Notes: generated from the sequence alone by a model not told the origin. 64,000 nt of DNA from Rotaria sordida (GCA_905250125.1 CAJNOL010000373.1:2815-66814), one strand, 5' to 3'. Shown: positions 1 to 12,721, numbered from the stretch's first letter. Numbers and translations are program-made.

Positions 1-208
1 ATCGTCACTCACACTCACATCCATACCCACACTCACCCACACCCACATTCACCCACACTCATCCACACTCACCCACACTCACCTACACCCACATTCACCC
101 ACACTCACCCACACTCACCCACACCCACACTCATCCACACTCACCCACACCCACACTCACCCACACCCACACTCACCCACACCCACACTCACCCACATCC
201 ACATCCAG
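1..208. repeat. Telomere-like CCCACA-rich minisatellite
   Basis: Almost pure C/A-rich DNA built from 6- and 12-bp units such as CCCACA and CCCACACTCACC, with drifting variants (CATCCA, CCCATA) at the edges. The complementary strand contains repeated TGTGGG, the hexamer I recall being reported for bdelloid telomeres. The array touches the window edge, so its full length is unknown. It could be an interstitial telomere-derived tract or an independent minisatellite. Confidence 0.85.
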
Positions 209-654
209 CCACCACTACCTACCACCGTTGATTCAGACGCAGAAAAGAATCCACGAAGTCGATTATTTTATTCTTCGGAAGTACACTTGATGCTTTACGT
301 CATTCTATAGAAATGTTGGAATTATCCTTCATTGGAAGGTTGAAGGCCGTCGCCGTTTCTGATTTCTCGGAAGAAACAAATCGTGGGTGAGTAATTGCTT
401 TCTTGCTGAAAGAAGAATTGATGTTGACAGAAGATTTTAAATTTGCGAAACGCTGAATAATCGAGAAGGTGGTATTTTCCCGGCCTACTTTCACAACAAG
501 TGGTGAGTAACGAACAGCCGATGAAGTGTTGGAAAAAACCTACGTTATGTTGGAAGAATATTGTTTGCTTATGATAAATATGCAGTATAAATAATATCAT
601 GATGCAAACAGATAATGTTCTTCGATAACAACACTTAAAGCTGTGGTATTTACC
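209..654. other. No gene seen
   Basis: Between the minisatellite and the first coding segment I see no conserved coding frame. Antisense open frames overlapping 300-726 have no recognisable motif and look like chance. An upstream exon for the gene at 655 was sought, but no convincing acceptor joins it. Confidence 0.5.
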
Positions 655-1086
655 ATGTTGCCTACTCTTCTCTGGCTGGACACCTATGCTGATACTCCTG
701 GAAACTTTGGCAGCGCACTTAGTCAATACAAATCCTTAGTAACATTCACTCAGCCAGATGATTGCACTGCTTACCTCATAGCACATCAGAACGAACAAAT
801 ATTCTTAATTATTTCTGGCTCGTTTGCTAGAGATGTGGTACCGAAAGTGGCTAGCTATCCTCATATCGAACTGATATTTGTCTTTTGTGCTTCTATGGTC
901 ACTCATATGGATTGGGCCGTGGATTATTCGGATAAAATGGTGATGTTCGACTTTGGAGATGATTTATTGCAACGACTCTGGTCAGAACTAGAACGAGTTT
1001 TAAGAACACAAGCACAGGAATGTCTAATTCAAGCAGATGAACTAAACGATCGAGCTCGATTATTGAAAAAGCCAACGTGTGGATGA
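655..1086 (+). CDS. Orphan N-terminal-type domain of a bdelloid-expanded protein family
   Basis: This is a 143-residue open frame from ATG 655; the frame upstream is closed at about 634. It opens with a LLWLD motif, followed by an FTQPDDC segment, then a hydrophobic strand FLIISGSFARDVVPK and a second strand LIFVFCAS. From memory, this order (WLD, then F-T-D-x-x-E-C, then I-I-S-G-x-F-x-x-x-V-P, then Y-I-F-C) matches the N-terminal domain found in large bdelloid families, often ahead of ADP-ribosyltransferase or TPR modules. Here no downstream ART or TPR module follows before the stop. It is therefore either a stand-alone paralogue or a truncated copy. Function is unknown, and no catalytic residues are visible. 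The location beside telomere-like repeats fits a dynamic subtelomeric-type family, but that is inference. Confidence 0.5.
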   Translation: MLPTLLWLDTYADTPGNFGSALSQYKSLVTFTQPDDCTAYLIAHQNEQIFLIISGSFARDVVPKVASYPHIELIFVFCASMVTHMDWAVDYSDKMVMFDFGDDLLQRLWSELERVLRTQAQECLIQADELNDRARLLKKPTCG

Positions 1087-2996
1087 GTACAGATTGATGT
1101 TGACTTAATTGCGTGTTTTCTTCATACTCTGATTAGCTGCATTGCAAATAAATAGTTTTTGTTTGAGTGAACTCGAACAGAAAGATTTGATATTTATTCA
1201 TTTTTGATTTCCATTACCGTCGCTGTTATGTTGTTTAGTGAAATACGTGAAGTCTTCGAGAGAGAATGCAACTGTCGGTGTCGAAAAAATACATAATTTT
1301 GCACTGAAAGAACTGGTATACTAAACAGATACCACTGTTCGGCTTCGAACCTCGTTGAATCATGAAACAGAAAGATTCTGTGTCCCTCAGGAATTCAGAT
1401 TCTTATGCATGCTATATCTATTTATCAAACCAAACGATATTCTCACAATCGAGAGTAATACGAAAAAGTTCCTGATCTTCCATTGCAGAGATCTTCAGAG
1501 AAACAATCTTGATGATACCCTGTTCATATGCATTTTTATTTCTCAGTTTGGGATACGAAGGATCTTCTATACTATGGCCATTGTTTTCTGTTAAAATGAG
1601 AGATATCAAAATTCATTGAATGATCGAAGACGCTGTTTATCTATCAAAACTTCATTTTGCCATAGAACAATGACTAAGAACCGTACATTATTTTTGAAAA
1701 ACCAACAGATACCATGACAAACTAATCTTTAATGCGTTAAGTTCAATTGTCTTGACGGAGTGGGTGTGAATTGTCTGTCCATTCACCCTCACACCCACAC
1801 CCTTTGTGTGCATTTGACTGGATTTGACGAGATTCGACTTAGATTTCATTTGCTTTATCCAGTGAATTGTAGTTAAAGGTACTTGGAGTCGGAGAATCCA
1901 AATCTGCAATCGATTTCTCACAATTTTGAGTTCATTGTTTCTATATCGCATTGCTCGGAAACAAATTAATTTTTATTAAAGCAGCGATTTTTCCAGGAAA
2001 AAGTTTTATGAAAAGCAGTGATCTTTCCAAAAAAGACAAATTTTTTTTTCGAAAAAGTGAACTCAAAATTTTGGAAATCTGATTTCCGATTCAGACTCAT
2101 CGATGTTGACTTCCTTTCGTCAAACTTTATAAAAAAAAGTCGTTAGTTTTTTTAGTGCAACAATTGAATTACAAAGTTTGACAAACTAATTATGGATTTG
2201 GGTTCGCTGATGTTGATTCCTCTTGTTCCAAATTCACTACTCAAATCCAAATTCAGTTGAACCTTGAACCAAACCCAGTTAAATCTAATGTTCGAATTTG
2301 ACAAGATTTGGGTTTGGTGCATCCCTACTCGGCCTTAAAACTTACACTTGTTATTTTTTTCGAAAATATGTATGTTCCACAAAATAAAACTTTCGAGTAA
2401 TGAAGAATTATTCAAGATGTAAAATCAGTAGATGCTGCAGCAGTTTCTCTAAATTTGAGCAACTGAGAGAAGAACTTAAGTCACACAAGATCGGCATTTG
2501 AATGCAGAAAAAATTTACTGAGGTCATGACCAAAAAAGTTATCCATGTACATCTCTAATCATAGATCCGTTTCTGTTGGATACCTATAGAACGAATCTAA
2601 ATTGATTGTCAGTTTACTTTCATTTCCATCCTTTCTTACGGTATATCTTTAAACATAATGTCACCAATATCTATTACGTAAACTTACTCCTAGATTAAGT
2701 GGTTATGATACTCGTGCATTGTAAGTTGCCCTGTAAAATTTCTTGTAAACCTGCTCTGCCCTGCTGCTGATGCGATCTGCAGGATTCTCAGTGAAAGACA
2801 TAATAAAAATAAATACAATAGATCGTAAAAATATCACGCAGAAACTACAGTACATGCACTCATACGGTACGTTCTATACTGCGAATAATAATAACATATT
2901 ACTATACGTATCGGTATGGATACAGATGCGTGAGTATGAATATCTTCGTTTAATTCACATGCGCAAGCACACCACAAACCTACACTGCACACTCAC
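1087..2996. other. Non-coding, with possible hAT-type MITE end
   Basis: No supportable gene. Small frames at 1355-1594 (plus) and 1418-1609 (minus) lack motifs. Around 2180-2330 the text carries the reverse complement of AGTAGGGATGCACC, a sequence resembling ends of hAT-type miniature elements, next to a decayed inverted segment. A TG-rich hairpin at 1758-1803 is listed separately. Confidence 0.4.
1758..1803. repeat. TG/CA-rich imperfect hairpin
   Basis: GAGTGGGTGTGAAT is followed by a short spacer containing TGTCTG and then ATTCACCCTCACACCCAC, so the two sides can pair imperfectly. The arms consist of telomere-like TGTGGG/CCCACA units. Similar structures occur at about 52331, 62363 and 63561. 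Confidence 0.5.
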
Positions 2997-3083
2997 ACCC
3001 ACACCCCACCCACACCCCACCCACACCCCACCCACACCCCACCCACACCCCACCCACACCCCACCCACACCCCACCCACACTC
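2997..3083. repeat. 11-bp G4-prone minisatellite downstream of P2X
   Basis: About eight near-perfect copies of the 11-mer ACACCCCACCC. The complementary strand is a run of GGGTGGGGTGT, with G-tracts spaced ideally for a G-quadruplex, and it contains TGTGGG across unit junctions. The array ends about 70 bp beyond the stop codon of the minus-strand P2X gene, so a transcript leaving that gene would run into it as a G-rich RNA. An effect on termination is inference. Confidence 0.85.
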
Positions 3084-3152
3084 TCAAGCAAAACTATAGT
3101 TATTGTTTCTTTCTGTAGATCATGCATTATTATTAAGTGTTCTATATTACAT

Positions 3153-5525
3153 TTATCTATCCGTATTTGATGCGTCATTTAACAATTGATCCTCATTTTT
3201 TTTAACACAAAGTTTTGAATGGTCTTTTGTCTCATCTAAACTTGTTTCCAATTGAAGTTTTTCAAAGACGTGTTCACGATAAGCACCTGACTTTTTTGAT
3301 ATATACAATACAATAATATCGGAAACAAATGTCGCTATACCAAATATTCCAATTAAAGAACCAATATTTAAAGTTAACGTAATGAAATTAAATTTTCCAG
3401 CGTTGCCACTAACAGTAACTTTAAAACGAAGACCATACGCCTTTGTTAATGTACGAAAATGTTCTTCATTTTGTTTCCAAGTCGAACTATAACGAAAATT
3501 AAACCCAACTGAAAATGGCTTTTCATGAAATGGTGCATCAAGACGACTAAATGTGTATTTAGGTTTACATAATTTTATATTTCGATCCAAATTACAGTCC
3601 CAATGAAGTTTTATATTTATAAAACCACCATAGCGTAACATTAAATCACGTTCAGTACTGTTATCTTCAGCTTGATTTAGCATATAATCAATAGTATATA
3701 TTGGACAATCTTTATTGTGAATTGGATCAAAAATGCATGGTTTCAAATTATCAACCATGTTTTTGGTTTTAACTCCAAATAATGGAAATTCAAGAAAAGT
3801 TTTTATAAATACTGTAAAATTAAGAATTCCTTGAAGAAGCATCATCGATGACTCACCATCTTCCGGTGGACACCAACCTAAATAAAAAGATTTCATAACA
3901 GTAAAAAAAAAAGCAATCTACGAGCTTTTTTAATAAAAACAAAACTCCATTAACGATCTTTCAATTATCCGATACTTTCTAATGAATAAATATTCTCTAG
4001 TCAAGTGACTTAATCGCTTAGAAACGTTTCGTCAATAACTCAGACAATGGCAAAGACTGCCATTGCTTTTTCTTTATGATTGATTATTGCGATTCGAATC
4101 TTAGCGGCAAACTTAATATTCTTAGAACGTAATACATGATAGTTCAACAAAATCAGAAAGAGAGTTTAATTAAGTAATAGTGTACATTTTGTTTGAGTAT
4201 TTATTATGTTCCTAATGAAAGATCGTCGTTACAATATTTTTGATTCTTCAAGTTAATATTTAGTTAATCATATTAACATTTAAATCTAAGACGATCAGAA
4301 AGTGTCATGGAATTTTTCAGAGGTTATTCCTCGATACGAAAATTTCGTAGACTTCCTTACTCAAATCAAATTTAGTTTATCGATCATTACAAATAAAGCA
4401 TATATCTATGAATAGTTGTGCTACTCAGTATCTAGGGTGATGAAGTTGAAGGCCGATTGAAATTATTGTCCACATCGATAACTTTCAAACATTTTTTTGA
4501 GTTTTCGACTACGCAGCATAGAAATTTGTATTTTCTGCAATAAAGATAATGACAGAGGACATTTAAAGATCGCACACTAATAACATCGCGAGATTTCACT
4601 ACGAACTTCAGTAGAGTATTTTATGTCTTTCAATATGACAGATTCCAACAATTGTAGTTTATACAATGATCGAAGAATATATATTAATAACATCTCATTC
4701 TTGATATATAAGCTAATTTTTTTTTATTGAATTTCCAAAAAATTAAGTAGAAGGATATGTACACAAAAATGTATCTGAAAATGACTAGAATAAAATAAAT
4801 TCTATGTATTGAGCAACAACCATTACATGGTTTTACACATTTCATTCTAGTTGAAATTGTTCTAATAAGTTTTCAATTAGTTTTTATTTTTTAAATAGCA
4901 TCTTCTTTTATTCATGGAAAAAGAATTCTTCTTAAATTCTGCTATCAACACAAAAAATCTACCTGCATATTCACATAAACCCTTTGAACTTGTTATCACA
5001 GATCTTGTCTGATAGACGATATTTTTCTCTGGTGTAAATAAACATCGACCTGTCCACCGTCCATTCATGGTCGGTATAAATGATTGATTTGAACATATGC
5101 TGTCATTTTTACATATTGCTTGTTTCAATTCTATATTTTCAGCACATGTTGATTGTCTTTGATTAGTTCGAACAAAATTAGTCATAACAAACATACCATT
5201 GTTTTCCGATGGTGGAATAACATAATCTATTAAAATATAACGAGTGATTCATCTATCAATATGATTCTTGGTTTCACATCATACCTGCAACATCCATGAT
5301 AACAGTCTTATTTTGTGGCATCTCAACTTGACCGATACCTTTGACTTTAAGTGTGGTTGATGATACTACTGTTGTATCATGTTTTTGATAACCTTTTTTG
5401 TATACAAGCAAATATAATGTAGAATATATAACAATAATTACTTGGATAATGCGAAGTAAAAGAGTAAATCGTACGCTATGTATTAATGCGAATTTCGGTG
5501 TTTTATATACAGTGAAATAATACAT
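3153..5525 (-). CDS. P2X purinoceptor (ATP-gated cation channel)
   Basis: Three exons: 5285-5525, 4963-5226 and 3153-3877, joining in consistent phase to 409 residues, close to the usual 380-470. P2X channels are trimeric plasma-membrane cation channels opened by extracellular ATP. Visible features: TPK (residues 9-11), the conserved cytosolic phosphorylation-type motif; a first membrane helix at about 20-42; KVKG with K60 and K62, the ATP-contacting lysines; cysteine-rich ectodomain segments; the GWCPPE motif; GFNFR, whose N-F-R contacts nucleotide; KAYGLRF with the final ATP-binding lysine; and a second helix followed by YISKK, the YxxxK surface-retention motif. The 1.1-kb second intron (3878-4962) holds no recognisable gene. 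Start is the first ATG ahead of the conserved N-terminus; a further upstream exon cannot be excluded. Orthology to a particular mammalian P2X number is not decidable here. Confidence 0.95.
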
Positions 5526-6496
5526 AAAAGTTGTTTTATATATTCACCAATATGAAAATGACTTTTCGCCGATGAATTGGAATTCACGTTTTCTCAATAA
5601 AATGTTTTATTTATTCTAAAATAGCAACAATAATTATGTTCAATTATTTTTACAGGATACACAATCCCATATACTGAATATATTGTTTATATGTTTTCTC
5701 ATCATATTATTGCTGTGTTTCTCTTGCAATACTAAAATTCATATAAGGTACATCTTGGTATTGATGTGGGAAGAAATATGCGCGTCTAAACGAAGTATGT
5801 AATATTCTAAGTGTATTAAAAAGAGGATGGCTATTAATGTGATAAAAAAAAACGATAAGTCAACGTGAATATCAATTTATTGTAATAATCTTGTGTATAA
5901 GAGAAATTTATTAGCGCAATCCCAGTGAAACTAAAATGTAAAACACGATGTAGCTGTTTTCGCTTATTTCATAAAAGTGCCTTTTTTCCATCGATAGTCG
6001 AGCACATTTCTTTATCATTTTTATTTTTCACAGCGTTGAATAGCTGCAATAGTGAAGCAGTTGATACACTGTTGCAAGATCTTAGTAATATAGAGTTTAT
6101 CACAATCTATTGAGACTGTCTGTCACGATCATTAGATGGACAAGATAGAGGAAAGAACGTAGTAGGTTCAAATTTCTACCTAATATACTTCAAAATTCCT
6201 TCTGGACTGTATTTCACAAAAATAAAATCTGATAGTTACGAAATATTTCATAATGACATTCACTATTGACAACGCAAACGGTATATTCATTTAGGGAATT
6301 GTGTTTGTATCCAAATTCAATATGGGGTTTCTCGTTATTTTGTCACAAAATCATACAGGATAAAAATACCAATCCATTGTCTTCAGCAAAGTCTCTTGCT
6401 TGGTTTTTGTTCAGTGACAGACATCTTCAATAATTGATACAGAAAGCATTAATTCATTCGAAAGAGGTTCACTAATAGCATTTAAAGCTATTAAGC
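5526..6496. other. No gene seen; P2X upstream region
   Basis: AT-rich DNA upstream of the minus-strand P2X gene. A 62-residue open frame at 5925-6113 has no motif and no splice partner. Promoter elements cannot be assigned. Confidence 0.5.
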
Positions 6497-7220
6497 TTAA
6501 ATCTTCCCCTTCCTTCAGAAAGGTCGCTTTTCGTCAGAAACATCAAAATCGAGATAAATCCATGAGAAAATAGCTCGTCATCTGCTCTTTCACAAATGGA
6601 AAACAAATTTTATTCGACCATTCTTTTTTACCAAAAATTTCGGAAGATTTTCGTCATCCCCTATTCGAAAAACAAGTCGTTTTTACAAAACACCGAAAGT
6701 CGTTTTTCGTTTTTCTCAGAACATGCATTCGACAACGTATCTCCAGCGTCATTCTATTACAATAAGCGATAAAATCAAATCTTTTTTTTTCGTTTGAAAG
6801 CTCGCCTTTAGGGCTAGCGACTCTTATGGCCTTTTTTTTACAAAAGGGCTTAAATAAAGAAAAATGCTATCATTTTCCTCAAAATTTCGCTATTTTCTGA
6901 GGTCCATGATCTCGCACATGGATAAAGTAAGAGAAAGAAGAAAATAAGAAAAAGGGCGACGAAAGTCGCTAGTCCCAGAGGTCCTCTTTATAATAGAAAA
7001 AAGAAAATGGGCTCTATCTCTTAAAGTAGTTAGATGGCCTTAGAGATACTGTACGGATAAAAATAGCTACTAAAATTAACCCAGCTTCCGATTAGAAAGA
7101 AATTTAGGGCTCAAATTTTTTTCTATGCATGACTATCCATCTCCGAACATGTGCAGAAAGTTTCAACTCAATAGTGCGTTCCAGCTCGGAGATTCTATTT
7201 TGAGGAGAGGGGCGCTAATT
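6497..7220. mobile_element. Decayed copy of TTAA-flanked MITE
   Basis: Reading left to right, this segment aligns with the reverse complement of the element at 44916-45650. Shared stretches include GAGATAAATNCAT followed by AAAATAGC and CTGCTCTTTCA near the left end, and ACATNTGC, GCT, GAGAT and TTTTGAGG near the right end. It begins at TTAA (6497-6500) followed by a C-rich stretch and ends at a G-rich stretch followed by CTAATT. Length (about 724 bp) is similar to the better-preserved copy. The C and G homopolymers have eroded, so this copy is older. The frame at 7125-7337 lies across its end and is not a gene. Confidence 0.65.
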
Positions 7221-10219
7221 GGGATTTCAAAATTTCATGCCTTGACCTGTCTTAGCCCGCAGATTTCGCAAGTGTTTCTATTTATCTTTCGTTTCAAACT
7301 ATTGAAAATCGTTAACTTCTTACTAGTACGTGCGTGAGACCGAAACCAAACCTAATTGAGACCCAGTAAAATTGATTCGAATCTGAATGAAAGTTTTCTC
7401 ATTCATTTTGCTCTTTACTACCTACGGTAGCAACTTTAGTAAAGATTGAATATTTGATGAAAATATCCCATTGCGATATGAAGTCTTCTGAAATTATTGT
7501 ATTTAGTGATTCCTTACGGCTAGACAATTTTGTAGTTCAAAATCTTTAAAGTATATCTGATTTCTATCTGTAAGCCCTTTTTGGATCTGAGGAAAAACCT
7601 TTATTTTTGTATATTTCAAACAAAGTTGATAGCTATAAAAATCATTTGTAAACGTCTGTCACTGGATTAAAAATTGCTATTCTCCTTTGTCACCAGATAA
7701 GAATAGCTGATTTGCTGCAAAAACATGGTGAAGATATTTCACTCTGTAAGGATCAAATCTGATATGAGTCATTTTCATCACTTACCATTATGATTGGTGA
7801 ATTTTTCTTGAAAATGTTTTGATCTCAAAACGGAATCGTAAAAAAAGCTATTTGAATACTTCAAATACTAATCGACTTTCTCAATTTGATCGACATATGT
7901 AGCTAAAAGTAAATAACTTTAGACAGATTAAACTATTCGAAATTCTCAATTTATAGTATCTATGAGCGATTACAAAGTTTTCAGAGTAATTAACTTCAAA
8001 AGCTTAATTATTCTACTACATGTAACATGTATGATTCTTCTTCAGCAAGTATTTCGAACAATTCTCTTCTAATATCTACGTTCTCCGATTATTCGTTGAT
8101 TTTTCAATATTGTTGTCCTACTAGCTGAATACCAAAGTAATGATCTAGAGATTTTCTGTCCTATTTGTATGAAAATAATGCTAGGAATACGCCACTGGAA
8201 CAACCACATTCTTTCATTTATGATCGATGAAAGAATACCTGGAAAAGTATATAGTAATTGTAACAGGAAATTTTGAAAAATTTCGTAAGATTTCTTGCAA
8301 AAATAGCTGCTCCTCGAACGACCCGCTTACATTACTCTCAAGAATCAGTAGGTAAATAGTATCTTAAGTGTTAAACTGTGTCTACAGATCCAAACGTCTC
8401 GTTTCACGTGTTTTAACTAAAGAGAAATATTTCCATTGGTTGGAAGAAAACAATGAAAATTCAATTATCCGCACCTGAGAAGACGAGCCTGAGCTATACA
8501 TTACTCTCAGACTCTTTTCTGTAAACAAAAATTTGATTTTCGTTGCTCGTCGACTTCGGACGCATATTTCTTTATTTCCTAAATATTTTCCTTCTTTATG
8601 CATGTTTGAAAAATTGCTCATGTCTTCATAGGCCTCAGAGTATACATAATAGAAACTAAAGCTTATTAGTACAGCTTCTTGAGAACTGAAATCTGGAATT
8701 CACATGTTTCCTCTAAACTATAAAACCTAACTGCTTGTGGTATTCTGGAGCAGTAAAAATTAGTCAAGGATTGACTATTTTCAGAATTTCTAAACGAAGT
8801 CGTAAACTAGAACGAAAAACAATTTTTGAACATTCTAAGAGATAGAGAAATCAAGCCCCTCCATCCTGCACTGCTTGGAATCTCTCTGCTAGCCACATAT
8901 TACGGACTCATTGGTAAGATCTGTAATGGAGACCTGCATTTTTATGGTCTGTAATCGGGATGGGAGGAGAGAGACCGAAACTCGAACTGAAAACTTACAC
9001 TCAATATTGTCTTCGAAAATATGCGTAAGGTGTAATTGATTCTGATACGTGAAAGGAAAGCCTCAGTCAAGAAACGATCAGTCTTATTGCAAAAAAAAAG
9101 CAACTACCACAATTATAACGCCAGGTTTCAATCACAAGGAACAATTATGTAAAATATGTTTCAAAGACTAGAAAACCCCTTCTATGTTTGCGGCTCCTTC
9201 GTAAACTACTAATCATTCTCCAATTCGCAAGAGTAAAAACAGAGCTAAACTAAATTCATTATTATACGATTCATCATAGTACCGAGCTCTGATATGAATT
9301 GATAGATTTGAATTTGAGTAGACTAAATACAAATAATATATTCTTATTTACCGTGAAATAATGTCTGAAGGCGATCGAAGTAGAAAAAGAATCAGTAAAT
9401 TCACTAGGTGTATATCCAAATGAATGACAAAAGATCAAAAATTATGTGACGAGAAATGCGTCTATCATTCTCTTTTATAATAGTCATTAATCATCCATGT
9501 ACTACTATTATTTTATTTTACTACACAAACGAACGCGGCAAATAAAAAAAATGCAGGCAATACTTTTTCTCTTCTTACACGTAAAATAATCGCTAAATTG
9601 ATGGACAGAAAGAAAACAAAAGTAATTATAAACATATTCACATGCTCTCTTAGATTGACGAAATACGTGTAGGTAATTAGATACAAGAAGATACGTAAAC
9701 ACGATTTTTGTTTTTTCTTCTTTATGTACACATGGTTTCTTGATATTTTCAACCTTATGAAAAGAGCATGAGCGACGTACGTAGAGACAATCTTAAGGGT
9801 AAAAGTCAGAAATTTTTCAGTATTTAAATTCAAGAAGTCAACAATTAATTTTTTAGATACAATAATAATCGCCATGAGTAAAACTAATGACGAATTACTA
9901 TTTTCCAATATGTTAGTCTTTTTGTTTTGCTTTTGAAATTTATTATTTTTTTTATTGATAGAAAATGCTACAAGAATTGATTTTCAACATCTAACGTAGT
10001 TCCATAATCATTAAGATAATAATAATTTTCATTCTGGGAATCTATATGTCGATTGTGTTATCATTGGATAATGCAACACGTGTTGTTATATATTCTAATG
10101 TACGGTAATAGACATCAACATTTAAATGTGTTGTTCGATAAATTAATAAATGGCAAGGAATCTCTAATTGAATATGATTCACTTGGATATGATACTGTTG
10201 ATTTTCCTAAATAAATTTA
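7221..10219. other. Gene-free AT-rich stretch
   Basis: No coding segment with recognisable motifs or codon structure. Minus-strand frames at 8382-8621 and 9508-9908 are hydrophobic products of AT-rich DNA without family signature. A weak inverted pair (CCCCTCCATCC near 8857 and GGGATGGGAGGAG near 8957) could mark a tiny decayed MITE. Confidence 0.45.
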
Positions 10220-10530
10220 TAATTGTCTCAATCAATAAACCGAGAACTATTGGACTGGATAGAATTATAGTATTTAAATAAATAATAAATCAATGATTAT
10301 TCGATGAATAAAATCGTCATTATATGTTCGAGTGAATAAACTGATGATCATTCAATAACTAAATTCATTATTCGTAGTTGTTTAAAGAAATATATTAATA
10401 ATCATTCAAATGAATAACTTTATAATGGCTTAGATAACTACATTAATGATTTTTCGAATAAATGAAATCATAATTTTTGCGACGAATAAATCAAGAATCT
10501 TTCGTATAAATGATATCATCATTGTTTAAT
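10220..10530. repeat. Degenerate ~24-bp tandem array
   Basis: Roughly ten diverged units of 21-30 bp, each resembling CGAATGAATAAANTCATNATT, follow one another from about 10220 to 10530. Units are recognisable by the recurring (T)TCG-ATGAATAAA beginning and (A)TCAT-ATT ending. Divergence is high, so this is an old satellite-like array. Confidence 0.55.
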
Positions 10531-11299
10531 TGACATATGATAACAAAAAGTACTGTTGTTTGTTCGGGTTATTAGAATGTAATTTGTTATTTATTTTCAA
10601 TTGTTGTTTGTTTTGTTGATGTTGTTTTATTTTGTTGTTGTGTATATGAAATGAAAAATTTTCTATAATAAATTTAAATTTAATTTACCTTTTTTTTCTT
10701 TGAAGTATTTAATTTAAAGATAAAACTAGTGAAGATGATTGTTTGATAAAATTGACTTGTAGATGACGTTAATTGCTCAGCATCATCTTATAATAAGTGA
10801 CATTCAGAATTTATTTGTTTATTTTCGAAACACATATACAACTTGTTTATAATCATATAATAGTGGTTGATTGTTCGATCTGATCAGATTCCATGGCTGA
10901 CAATATTTAAGTAATATATTTGATTATCATTTTATTAAATCTGTTGATTGACGAATAATTGTATTATTTTCTGATTAGGTGATTGTTTAAATCGGGTTAA
11001 TGAACTTTGACAATCTAAATAGATCAGATACAAATATTATCTACAAAATATTGTGTTCTTATTCATTTGTTGTGTTATTGATGTTGTGAACGATGGTTGG
11101 CTGTTGTTGTAAGTTCTTATCAAATGTCACTAATTATTTATTTGTTTTTCCTTTATTTGTTTTTTGTTTCTTTCTTTATTTTTTATTTATTTATATATTT
11201 TTTTTATGTTTTTTTATTTACTCCATCGTTCTTTATATTGTTTTTTTGCAAAAATAATTTATTTTCATTTTTGTTCTTGCTTTATCTTCTTCTTGCTTT

Positions 11300-12720
11300 G
11301 ATTTGAATCCAACTAGAATTTCACCTTTATGTTTATTTATCGTGACTTGATGGCTTGTGTATATATCATCTCTTGCTAGCTGAGCTCATATTTTTCTATA
11401 ATTGTATTTGTAATAAATTGGTCGTTTAATTTTGTGTTGAAAATCTGGCCGATGTTGTTGTTTTCATTTAAGTTTCACATTTTTATGACGTTGTTTTTCA
11501 GCTTTTGATAAAGTTTGGCTTGTTGTTGTGCCAATTGTTGTTCGATTGAATTAAATTCATCTATTTCTTGTTGTGTTGTTGTAATGGTTAGGGCAGGTGG
11601 TTTGTTGTTTTGTGACGGTAATATTGATTCTTACTTATTGAATTTTGGTCATAATATTTCAATTAATTCATCTTCACTGATGTTTGATAGATCATCATCT
11701 AAATTCATTCCAATATTGGTTGATGTTGTCGGCGATGTTTCAGGTATTTGATGATTGTCTGCTTTTTCTGGATACATATGGAAGAATGATTCGGCAACTG
11801 CAGCACAATCGTTTATTACATATTGTTTCATTTTTTGCCGTTTTTATTGTTCTATTTTTTTTTATTATGCTCGTATTGACTAAATAATTTGTTTTTCCAG
11901 GTATTTAATTCTAAGTCCAAGCCACATTGCCAAAAATTTCTTGTTTTTGATTTGTCGAGGAATTTTTCTAATGCTGTTGCTGTGGCATCCTGAAGTGACC
12001 ATGTTGTATTAAAGTCATAATGAGTTAGATGATCACAATTGTATCGAGTATTATAACTTGTTTTTTCATTTTTCATCTCATCATTACTACCAGATGTATC
12101 AAACATATTTACTGATACATCCACGGTTCCATCACCATGTCTTTCCATTTTTGAATGCGTTTTACATATTTCGTCGTGCCAATTCCTAAATTTAGACTGT
12201 AAATTAATATCATCAATTTCTTTACTTATATGGATAAGGTCGAGATAATGAAAATTTGCGAATTCATTGTCGATTGGTCCCCATGATATGATTTCGTTGT
12301 TGTTATTGAATATAATTGAACATAATTGTTTGATTTTTTGAAGATAATAATGATGGTGGATTAGGCAAGTAATTGAATTCGACTAATATTATCGTCGAAT
12401 TGTAGATCGAATGTACGAATTGTATTTGTAGTAATGTATCTTTTTCTTTCTTCTTTCCTTTTTTTGGGATTCTGTATCAACCACGTATCTTTTTGTTCCT
12501 TTTGCTTCTATATTTGATTCATCCATAATGTTAATTATTGTTTTATAATGAATATGTATAATGTTGATGTTTAATGATGATTCAAATGGTGGATATTGAG
12601 CTCTTAATTTTTCATTTTTTTCTATTCTTCTCGCTGTTTTTCGCTAGTTCTGTTGTTGTTCAGCATTTAATTTATGTTAATAATCCGGTGGATTATTTAA
12701 ATTACGTTTTGAATGTGACA
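11300..12720 (-). pseudogene. Decayed reading frames, probably retroelement-derived
   Basis: On the minus strand, stretches of 50-100 codons with coding-like composition are separated by single stops: one from the ATG near 12721, one at 11852-12148, one at 11649-11831 and a Gln-rich piece near 11490-11620. I do not recognise the products. They lie just downstream, in transcription sense, of a Ty3/gypsy-like integrase tail and a putative LTR. They could be the gag-like part of a tandem copy or an unrelated dead gene. Confidence 0.35.
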
Positions 12721-12721
12721 T

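Noticed and set aside
300-726. Two overlapping minus-strand open frames
   Set aside because: Antisense to the start of the domain gene at 655 or to non-coding DNA; no motifs.
2770-3178. Pro/His/Thr-rich and Gly/Val-rich frames on both strands
   Set aside because: Translation of the 11-bp minisatellite, open in all frames only because the repeat lacks stops.
9508-9908. Hydrophobic minus-strand frame of 131 residues, receptor-like at first sight
   Set aside because: No conserved transmembrane-family motif; composition explained by A/T richness.
11097-11306. Phe/Leu/Tyr-rich membrane-like frame
   Set aside because: Translation of a T-rich tract.
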